From NCBI RefSeq assembly GCF_019059575.1, contig NW_024881507.1:930001-994000 (forward strand): DNA of 64,000 nucleotides, in the 5' to 3' direction. The translations under genes were made by a program, and so were the position numbers. The notes under the pieces were generated by a model that saw only the letters and a program-made list of their open reading frames with translations, was not told the DNA's origin and made no database searches. This DNA comes from Amphibalanus amphitrite. Lineage: Eukaryota; Arthropoda; Thecostraca; Balanomorpha; Balanidae. Below, piece by piece: positions 1 to 11,100 of the stretch. Numbering within the stretch: position 1 is the stretch's first letter; the number at the start of each line of letters is the position of its first letter.

Positions 1-1037
1 AGCAGTTCGGGAGTCAAATTGCAGATAAGAGATTTGCTGAGATTGTAATCTGCTATGTACACAAGTGAAAGATCAGCGCAGCGGCGTGAAGAATCGAGCA
101 GAAATGTCTTTTATGGGAGGGGGGGGGGGGGACTGGACCAACAAGAGCACCCCTTCATAGAGATGCAAGTGAATAATGAAAAGATCCAGCTAATAAAACC
201 TATCTAGCTTCGTATCAACTGGCGACGCTTGAAACACTGCCAAAAAAAGACATTGATTGCCTAACGGCTAACTTATTCGCCTTTAGCAACTATGTTGTAC
301 ACTGCATCTCACATTCGTTTCATTTGGCAATTAACACACTTCAACAAAACCATACATTCAGTAACCAGACTAAGCAAACGACGTCATAGCCGTACAGCCC
401 GATAATTAAACTCGGCAGCTTGAGGTTAAGATGCGATGTTTATTACCATACAACATGAAAATGGACAAACACAACTGAACAAACGGTATGACAGAAATAA
501 CCTACCCTATTGCAATAACTCTAACACCATTTGTTTTGCCATTTGACAGCGTCAACATGTTTGTGCAATACCCACGCCGTTTAAAAACACACTCTTTGGA
601 CAGTTGGCAGTGAATGTTACGAATACATGCGATTTCACGCGTACCTGTTATTGAAGCGTTATAAAATTCGGACACGTAACAGCGACAAACCGCTGTGACC
701 ACGCTCAAGCCACGCTGTCAAACACACAGTGCTGACGAGATTTACTTGATAATATTATCAGCCCAACGTCTTCTCAGCACATCTAGTTCCTATGAGGTAC
801 ACATGAGTTGGTAATGCCGTCTCCCGTAGGTCAGCTAATTACCGATCCTACCGTAAAGAACAACAGACCACTAGCATAACAGACACGTCTCAAACCAACT
901 ACCCTAACGAGCAACAACCCACACTCAGGCCATTTAGACTTTCACTGCCAATACTGAATACACACGCCTAGCACTCACGGAAACCACATGCCCGGCCGCC
1001 GTCTGTGCACATCTCCGATCCGCCTCGCTGACTGCTC
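1..1037. other. Non-coding sequence downstream of C2CD3
   Basis: No convincing coding frame is seen. This stretch should hold the 3' untranslated region of the minus-strand C2CD3 gene. A minus-strand AATAAA (tttatt on the plus strand, about 436-441) is a possible poly(A) signal. A run of about 15 G lies near 118-132. The rest is unremarkable AT-rich sequence. Confidence 0.5.
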
Positions 1038-2197
1038 TCACCGCATGTCGAGCGCGGCGGCCAGCCGGCGTCTCCGTGCCGAGCGTCTCCCGTCCCCGGC
1101 AATATCCTCCCTCCAGGAGAGCAGCTGCGGCGGCCGCTCGCAGCGTCCCGCGCCCCCCGGCGCCGGCGGCTCGGCCGGCCGGCCACTGCCCGTGTCCCGG
1201 CTGTGACCGGGGTCCAGTGGTACAGGGGAGGTCTCCGTCCGGTGCCCCGCGGGCGGCTCCAGGGGAGAACTATAATCCCCGCCGTCCCCCGGCCTCCCCA
1301 CCGCCGCCGTCAGCCGGCCCATGTCCCGCGCCAGGATAGCTCCCAGCGCCACAGCGGCCTCGTCGGGCGGCCGTCCCGGCTCGCGGTCCCCCGCCGCCGT
1401 CCCGCGCCTCCATCTCCTGCAGGATACTGAGAAACAGCTCGGCCTGGGACGGGGCCGACGCGCCGCCCCGCTCCGACTCACTCGTGTCGTTCAGAGAGCG
1501 GAGGTTGTCGCCGAACGGCAGAGAGTCAGAGTCACTAGAAGCGGCCGCCGGCGGGTCGGGCACCTCGGCGCTGCGGCGCACGGCCGTCTCAATCAGCTCC
1601 ACGACAGAGGAGGGCAGCTCTCCACCCCCGCTGGTGCCCGAGGCGCCGGAGCCGCGGCGCCGCAGCTCGGCGGTCTCCTGCTCGCTGAACACGCGGCCCA
1701 CGGGGGCGGAGGAGACCTGGGAGCCCTCGGTCGGCCCGCCACGCACCTCCCGTCGGTGGCAGAACACCTCACTGGCGTGGTTACCCGAGGAGACATCATT
1801 CATAGCCCGCACGTACACAAAGCTATCGGTCGGATCGCCGCGGCGCTGCAGTCGCGCCGGACCGTCCCCCAACTGACGGTTCTCCGTACCGCCGACAGAT
1901 GTCCCTGCCGAGCCCGAGTCCCAGCGGTCTCCGTTCGTCAGTGAGGTGTAAGTCCGCGAGTCGACACGGCTCTGAGACTCCGGCTCGGAGGCTCTCCTGG
2001 CGCGACCCTGACCGGAGGCGGTGTGGGGTGAGCGCGACCTCACCTGACCGGCGCGCGAGCTGCATCCGGAGCGGTCGGCTGAGGCGGGGCCGGGCGGGAC
2101 GGAGCGGTTCGTGAGAGTCGGCAGCAGACTGGTCCAGTCGGGCTCCACGCGGCTCAGCAGACCCGCCCTCAGCGAGTCCAGGTCATCCAGGTTCTTC
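1038..2197 (-). CDS. C2CD3: C2CD3 last exon found, conserved C-terminal helix and tail
   Basis: Joined to the previous exon it gives SVLRKNLDDLDSLRAGLLSR, which matches the vertebrate TSLRKNLSELDQIQRYF motif. The first frame stops at 1270. From about 1400 onward the neighbouring frame (DEAAVALGAILARDMGRLTA, stop at 1038) looks more like coding sequence, so a one-base indel in the C/G run near 1388-1392 is suspected. The true stop is either 1270 or 1038. Confidence 0.72.
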
Positions 2198-5100
2198 CTG
2201 AAAACCACGGCGCAGACGTCAGGCGAAGGGGAGCGAACAACGTCCATTAGTGAGCTCGGAGGACATATAATCCGCAAATGCTTGTTTCGCATTCAAACCC
2301 GGGCTGGTTTGATACGTGATCTAATTGTTTCATAAGTGGCAGAGCACCTCATATCAACAGCCAACCATACTACTACAAAAGCGATACCGATGATATGCAT
2401 TATGCACCTTGGCACCCTGATTTTGCCCCTCACCTGAGAACTGAGACCAGGAAGGATCTCGTGCCGTCCATCAGCTGACACTCGTCCACCGAGGGCAGCA
2501 GCTGGTCCAGCAGCTGGTCCGATAGCGGGTCCGCGGCTCCCCCCGGCCGCGCCCCGTCCGACACGGGCTCAGCGCCAGAGCCGTGACCGGACGGACCCGG
2601 GCCGAGCCTGTCGCGGCCCGGGGACATGTCCAGAGGCGAGTCCCTGGAGTAACGAGGGACCGCGTGATCAACGGAGGAAAGGGTAAGGAATGGAAGAAAA
2701 TAATACATCAAAGCGATACACTACAACGGTCAGAAAACATGTCTCACATGTGCACTTCTGTTAAAATATTACACCAAAGTTACGGCAACTCGACTCATGA
2801 CGAAAGCTGGCAACTGGATGAGATGATCACAGTTCCATTGCTTATTAGCACGACCCTCCTACGATCCCCGTCGCCCGTCCCTTTGTTCCCACCGCCCACA
2901 CAAAACGTACCGCGTGTGGTGTGCCCTGTTGACGGCCCGGATGGCCAGCTCGGGGTAGCGGGTCAGATGGGAGGGGAACGAGGAGTGGCAGGACGTGGTT
3001 ACGTACGAGGCGCGGTCAGGATCGTCCAGGGATACGGACAGGTCGAGACTCTCCCGCTCCACACAGGGGACGTCGTCCAGGGGCCGGAGACTCAGCTGAA
3101 ACGGACGGACACGGGTGAGCGGTCAGTCCGTGTGTTCTGTAACCCACAGCTGGGATCGGGGATATACGCGTGAAGACAGGACAATGGCTGAAACGAAGCT
3201 GAACACAATGCATTTGTTGAACATCCACTAAAACCATTTGCTTCAATTCACCATGCAGTATCGTCAGTTAATTAAATATCATGAATCATTTCTGCGCTTT
3301 GAAAAACGTTCGCTATGACACAAAGCAACAATGACGATGACTGAAAACACCGGGATACAATTTTTATGAAATGACAGCACCAAATCTTATCAACCAAGAC
3401 TGATTTCAAAGCCCAAAGTATCGAACACCCATTGCCAGTCACAGTCACGTTCCCGGTCCGTCACCCACACAGCCAGCAGTCAGCATTGTCCCGATCACGA
3501 CCTCAGCCCTGACCAGTGCTGCGCCATACACTGCCGCCTTAAGTGATCCCCGGGGACCGCACTCAGTGTCGACTCAGCCCGTCCGTCTCCGGCACCACAG
3601 CCGGTCAAAGGGACCCAGCAGCACCCTTCAAACGCCGATATTCGAGGTCCCATTCAGCACAGGCCATGAGTGAGAATATATGGGGGACGTGAGCCGAAGC
3701 GGTGAGGGCTTCTGATCAGAAGAATGGTCGCAAGGGAGATATTTATACGAAAGTGTAGCAATAGCACATCGATAAGGATTATATTTTCGGCCTACATCGG
3801 CTATTAAAACGTCCATAGGCCACATCAATATTTATGTTGTGGGAAAACGTGGAACAGTCCTGATCTATAAACAGCCCACGTCGGTGCCTAGCGGTTTGAC
3901 TTAATTAGCTTTGGAAAGGTGTATCAGACGTTCATCAGACATTGAATCGACGAGTAAATAATCACCGATAGTCCATGCTTGTACATCAAAGGGCAAAGCT
4001 GGCCTATCAAAACGCCTTGCGATACCCTGCCGCGTCTGACACGTTATCTGTCTCCACATGCCACGCCCCTGTCGTCGAGCCGCACCACTGGTTCCCCGGG
4101 GCACCTCCCCCTAGCCCACACCCGTCCCCTACCTTCATCTGTCCGCGGCAGACGCCGGCCAGGTCGACGATGTTGTACCAGCCCAGCAGTTCGTTCAGTC
4201 CGTGCAGCAGCGGTACGAGGTCGATCAGCACCAGGCCCAGCACCCGGTCCCGGCCCGAGCCGCTGCGGTGCCATACCTTCAGCACCAGGTAGTGAAACTC
4301 CTGCGGCGAGAGTGAGAGGACAGCTCAGGTCAGAGCGAGTCGAGCACTCGGTACTAGATGTCGAACCATCAGACAGAGTCGATATACAGGGTGTTGCAGA
4401 TAAATTGGGACTAAGTTCATGACCTTACAAAAAATTTGGTATGCGGAGGAACATCATGGAAATTTGACACAATATAATTTCAACAATTGTTTTTCATTTG
4501 ATATTGAAATTTTAATCCTAACATATCGCGCAGTCATGGAGCAGCGTCGGAGGGAAACGATTGGTGAGTTAGTTCGCGCCGGACAGAGCGCGAAGGACAT
4601 AATAAGTTTAACTGGGTACCCAAAGTCTACCGTGTACCGAACTATCGCGACTGTAGGAGCTGGAGGGGATGTCGCTCGACGTTCTCACACACCTCGCAGT
4701 GACCGAAAACGGACACCGACATTCTTGAGCGGCTTGAAACGCTCGATACAGGCCAAACCGAGGACCTCGATGAACAAGCTTGCGCGTGCCCGTCACGTGA
4801 GCAAGAGCACCATCAGCAGAGCCGTGAGAGAGGACCTCGGGATGAAGTCGTTTACCAGAAAACGACGAAGCCTCCTGACCGAACCAGCAAGAGCGATACG
4901 AAGGGAGAGGGCACCGAAGGTCCTCAATCTCCTCAAGCACCTCGGGAGTGACGTCAGAGTATTTGTCGATGAGAAAAAGTTCATCGTAGAAGAGGTCGCC
5001 AACCGCAGGAACTCGCGGGCTATCGCCTACAGCCCTGATGAAGTGGCTCCCATGATGGAAGGCAAAAATCCGGCATCAGCAATGGTGTTCGGGGCCGTCG

Positions 5101-8100
5101 CAACTGATTGCCGCATAATGCCGCCCCATTTCATGCCTGCTGGTGTGACGATCGACACTGACGCGTATTTGACCATCCTGAAGGAGTCTCTCATCCCCTG
5201 GATGATGAAATACTATGGCTTGAGCAAAGTCATGCTGGTGCAAGACTCCGCCCCAGCACATGCTTCCCAGAGGGTGCAAGATTTCCTGAGCCAGAGGATC
5301 CCCCTATATGTACCCAAGGACATATGGCCCTCCAACTCGCTTGACTTGAATCCATGTGACTTTTGGATGTGGGGCGTGGTAGAACAAAAGTCCAACTCGA
5401 CCACTCCTGCCAACGTTTCTGACCTGAAGAAGGCCATCAGGAAGGCAGTCAGCACCATTGACCAGGACGAGGCCCGGCGCGCGTGCTCCGCTTTCCGGCG
5501 CCGTCTCGAGAGGGTGCGGGACGCCGACGGCGGTCACATCGAGTGACAAGGCTGTGCGTACATGACACAATACACGTGCGAAGTTTCAACTTTCTGTGTT
5601 TTCATTCACCGTATTAATAGCATGCTGAACTTAGGTCTGAAAATTCCCAATTTACCTGCAACACCCTGTAATTGCATTTAACTAGCAGATCAGCTCAAAA
5701 TCTGAAATTGTCGCTACGTTTGACGCTATGAACATCATCATAAACCAATCCAAATCCAGAAGATCGACGAGGCAAGATGAGGTAGGTAGTCTTTAAAATC
5801 ATCTTACACCAGCTGACTGGAGCCGGCGCCGGTGGTCTCACCTGCTGCAGCAGCTCCCGGCCGATCCACACCGTCTGACTCCAGTTCCAGCGGGGCCGGG
5901 TGCCCGTCTGCAGCGGCGACGCCACCACGCCCGCCGCCGTCTGCACGCTCACCAGCACACGCGGCTGCTCGCGCTTCTCACCGCGCACGATCCGCGGCAG
6001 GTGGAGAGCCTCGACCACCGTAAGCTGGGCGCGGAACGCCCCCTCGCCGTCCGCGTCCCCGCCGGCCGCCGGCGCCCGCGGGGCCTCAGTCACTGACGGA
6101 GGCACAGAGCCGGGGGACACCGGGCCGGCCAGAGAGGAGGCCGGTCGGGTGGCAGGGGTCACCGCGCTCACCCACGAGTCAGCGCTGCTGCCCGGGTGAC
6201 TGGCAGACGAGGTAGCGCGGGCGGGCGCAGCGGCGGACGAGGATGAATGGCCGCCGCGTGAGGGTGCCAGCGGTGCGGGCTGAGAGGCGGGGATGGTTCG
6301 GCCGTTTGACGTCGGCGCGTTCTCCATTGAAGACGCTGTTCTTGTGGCTGGTGTGACTGATTCGGAGGACGGAACTGCCGCACTCCCCCTCATTCCATTC
6401 CCGCCAGGAGACGACCGAATCTGAGCCCGTTCCGCCCCGACCCCGGTTTCAGTCCTGACGTGCAGCACCTGATGTTCCCTCTCCTCCCGTCCCTTGGACA
6501 TCGCGTTCGGTTCCAGTAGCGGCACGTCAGCGTACTCGGACCTGCAGTCGGCCGCTGCCGCCACTGGGGGCGCCCACGACCGTCTGCGAGCCGCCGCGTC
6601 ACCGCCGCCGCCCCGCTCCACCGGGACCGGCGCCGCCTCAGTCGGCCCGCGTTGGAGCCGCCGCCACCTCCCCGCGGGCTCCGCCACATCATCCGTCTGA
6701 GTTGTATCATCCACAGGTCCCTCGGCCCGGCGCTGCCCGCTGAATATGGACCCGGTCCGTCTCAGTCGCTCCAGATCCCGCTCAATGTCAGACAGAATGT
6801 CGGCTCGGTCGGTGGCAGTGCGGCTCTCAGGGACGGGAGCCTCAGCGGTCGGCCGTTCGGATGAGGGCGGTCCTAGAGGCCGCCGCAGTCGGCGGAGCAT
6901 CTCCGACTCCGAGGATGGCTGAGAGTCGGCCTCGTCGGAGTGTTCAGCGCCGCTCTGGTGGCCGGCAGACTCCTCCGAGCTGCCGCTAGCGCCGTCCGGC
7001 CGCGAGCCACCCGCCGCCTCCTCTGCCGGTCGAGAGTCAGCCGAGCGGGACTCAGCCGGCCGAGGGTCGCCAGCCTGAGACACCGGCGGAGAGTCATCTG
7101 ACTCGGCGAGCGCCTCCTGTGAGACGGCCGGCTGCGAGTCGAGGTCCGTCTGACTGCCCTCCTCACGGGTGACACGGACCGGGGAGCGGCCGGGCCGCGC
7201 CGCCCACCCTCCCTCCCCCGCCGTCTCGCCACAGACCCAGGTGTGGCGCCGGGTGACCGGAACCTCCCGGACCGGCCTCAGCAGCTCGGCCTCACTAGCC
7301 GGGTCCGGTTCGAACCTCCCCTCAGCCGCCCCGACCCGCGGCAGGTCGGCCGTCCGCGGCCCGGCCGCTCCGCGCGCCTGATTGGTCCGCCCGGCGATGA
7401 CGTCGGTCCAGGTGGGCAGCTGATTGGTGGGTCGGACGGTGGTGTCGGTCTCCCCGCTGCTGGAGGTGGTGGTGAGCTCTGTGCGGCTGCCGGGGGCGGA
7501 CGGCGCCGTCTCCACGGTCAGGGAGACCTCCAGGGAGGGGTGGGCCGGGTCCTCGCCGCCCGACAGCAGTTGCAGCGGCACGGCGAACCGGCGGCTCTGG
7601 CGGCCGTCCTCACGACACGCCTCCACCAGGCCGAATATCTGAGACGAGCTCAGCACACCCTGACGGACGGAGAGGGAAGGGTTCAGTACCGGGCATGAGA
7701 CTGCGACAAGGCAGACGTGTCATAAAAAATATCACATGGGCGGCAACACCAACTGAGCTTTCCCACATCGCTAGCCTGCTTGAGCCTGATGTGGCGGCTT
7801 TGAACACTGACCATAAATGACTCGACAAGCGACCAGCTAGACTGATTTCCCACTGAACATACTGGCAAGGTCTACCTTTATCCCAAGACAATAGCCCATC
7901 CCACTGCAATGACCCGTTCCACTTACCCTGGCGATGACTGTGTCGCGGACGGCTGGGTAGAAGGTGCGCACCACCACGTCCCAGCGCGCGCCGGCGTCGG
8001 GCGCGCAGGCCGCCACAAACGCGTCGGCCAGGTGGCTGCTGGCCGGCGCCCGGTACCGGTGTGTGGCGGTGTGAGCCAGCGGCGGGTTCACCCGGCTGAT

Positions 8101-11100
8101 GGCGGGCTCGGTGGTGAAGCTGCGCAGACGCAGCTCACCAGAGTCTGACGGAAACAGACCGGAGGAGAATTGGCGGCTGGCGCTACACGGTATGATCAAT
8201 CGCTATTTGTAATAAAAACTATCATCGCTATTCTTATAAGTTCTCAGAAAATTCAGCTCTTTAGTTAATAAAGTTCAGACCGAATAAATTCATTGTAATC
8301 TTGCTGGCAAATCGCGAGCGATGAATTTAAAACTAAAGCTTTAATAGCGCCATGATTTAAACAACCGTCTACTTCTCACAGAGACCACTACCCTCGCCCA
8401 CCCCTCTCCCGTGTCCCCATATCCACTCACCGTCCTGTACGGGCCACGTGTACTGCACAAAACAGTCCACCTCGCCACTCTTGGCCTCGTTGATTTCGGG
8501 CACGTGCAGCAGCCGTCCCAGGGTGAGTTTCATGGTGCAGTCGCTGCTGCGCGGCGCCGACGACTCCTGAGACAGACGGAGGAGAAGGTGAGACGCGGGA
8601 TCATGGCAGCTAGTTAGTGTCTGCCGAAGGAGACTTGATGAGGATGATATCAAAACGGAAATCATTGAAGATGTTTCAAGCCATCAATGTAAAAAGAACT
8701 ACGACGTCCGAATTGGCTATTCTTCGCCCCGTCTAGCATTCGCTGTCATTAAAGTGACCATCCCACCTTAGCATTAGTTTTGAGTTGAGATAGCCAAATT
8801 AATGTTCATGGCCTGCAAATACCGGTTTGGGCACTCACAACATCGAAAAATGCTTTAATTCGGAGATATGGAATGTCAAACTTGCAGTTTTCGGATTCTA
8901 AGGGGCTAATGCATTGGAATGCCCCCTTAGAATTTGCGACGTCAGCGGAGATCTAACGATTTTTAAATCTTTTACTAAAACGTTTGGTAGCACGCGGTGG
9001 TATATGCTGCTTTGCGCGCAACAAGTGCTGCACTTTCAAATAAAGTCGCTAGGAACAGCGGAGATACCAAAAGGCAAACAAAAGTAAAAGTCTAATATCC
9101 TGAAAACCGGTGAATATTTTCCGATGAAATTTGGTAGACATTCGTTTTCGCTCTTTCTGAACCGAGCGACATCATTTTAATACCAATTCATTAACTTTTT
9201 TGAAGGTGGGAGGGTCCCCTTTAATTAATCCCGTTCTCACTCAAAGTCGTCTCTCACCGACTATCACCTGGTGAGCTCTGCTCCGTAGTTTCTGTGACAC
9301 CATTCAGGGTGCTGTGTTACAACTCTAATCCACTGCAGCCTCTCTGAGACTCTCACCTGGTGTGCTCTGCTCCGTCGTCTCTGCGGCGCCATCCAGGCGT
9401 CCACCTGCTGCTGCGTGCCGGCCGCCAGTGTCAGCTCCAGCTGCGCCGGACTCGAGTCCGGGTTCGTGACCGACACGCGGCCCTCGTGCACCAGCACAGG
9501 AGACTGACGGAGCGCACCAGGGGACATAAGATATTAGGTACCTAGGTATTAGTAGGTACAGACGTGACGACCGGGGTGTGGGCGCGGACAGCTTAAGGGC
9601 AGACTTGGTAACAACACTGTGCAGCCCATGGAATGTAAGATGTCGATAAATCATAGATCCAGTGAGTGCCAGCAGTATGACGACTTTTCATCGTTCTCGG
9701 AAATGCTTGATCAGCTCAATACCAGAATTTGAAAACGATCTTCCCCTTCACTCGGCACCACGCTCTCCCACACCACCTCCCGCCGGCCCACCTTCATCTG
9801 CAGCACGGTGTCCGTGACGTCCGGCTGGCTGAAGGTCAGGTAGAGTCTCTCCAGCGGCAGCCGGCTGAGCCCCACCAGCCGGTCCTGGCCGGGCGCCTGT
9901 GAGCGCTGCCAGACCTCCACCACCAGCAGATTGTTGTGCAGACGCGCCACCAGAGGCGCTGTCAGCAGCACCGGAGAGATCTGCCACAGACGGAGCAGTC
10001 AGTGCCGTCAACGCCGTGAGGCCATGTGTAGTTAGTCGGAGGCAAATGGAAACACATGTGGTTCCGCTTGCACTAGTCATAGTTCGCAGGAATAAAACGA
10101 ACTATGGAATGATATAATTACGAAATGTTATGTCAATGGCATCATTTGTTACGCTGTTAGTCAAACAATCTAACGCTTGACATTTCTGACGTCGATCTAG
10201 TTGCAAATAAACGCACACCCAGTGTTTACCTGACCACCACGGCACCGGGTTTGCTAGTCACCTATCACCTTCCCAGGCCAGCTCCCACTCCCCTCCACGG
10301 TTCCTCACCAGCGTGTAGTCATAGTTGGGCTCCTCCTCGCCCCAGCAGGTGACGGAAGTGGCCGCCCGCTGCAGCCACGGCGCGCGCACGACCAAGTAGG
10401 TGTTACGGAGGGCGCCGGGCTGGGCCGGCGTACCGCGTCCCACTCGTACAGCCCAGTGCACCAGGCGCACCTGGGAGAGGAGAGCGGGTCAGACACAAAG
10501 CTGAGTCAATACCGCGTTATATGCTCCATAGAGTGTATGACTCGTGGGGAAGTGTGAAAATAAGGTCTCACAGTGTATCATAAGGCATTAGACATAAACA
10601 TTGGTAAGGCACAAAGTCAAAATATACCGATTATTCTACTTGATTACCGATTATTACAGATAGATTTCGCGTTCCAGTGACCGTCCCCGTGCGGAACTCA
10701 CCTTGGAGCTGGCGTCGGCGGCGGCGCTGCGTTCGGACGTTGGCGGCGGCACCTCTGCCGGCTCCCTCTCGGCGTCCGACGTCAGGCACGGCTCGGTCCG
10801 CACCCTGCGGTCCTCCTCCTGGGAGACGGGCCCGCTCTCCGTCTCCCGCTCCTCGTCCTCACTGCTCTGATCGTCCTGATCGTCCTGTAGTTCGTCCTCA
10901 AGGCCGTCCTCAAGGCCGTCCTCATCAGATCCAGACCCTCCGCCGGTGGTCGGTCCTTTCCTCCGCGTCCTCCGGCGCCGTTTGCCCTTCTCCCCAGCCG
11001 CCAGAGCCGCCGGGAAGTCGTCCCTATCGGATCCCAGCTCCAGCCGGACTCCGACATGACCGACCAGCGGCCGTCCAGCGGCGCGCAGCGTCAGCGGAAG

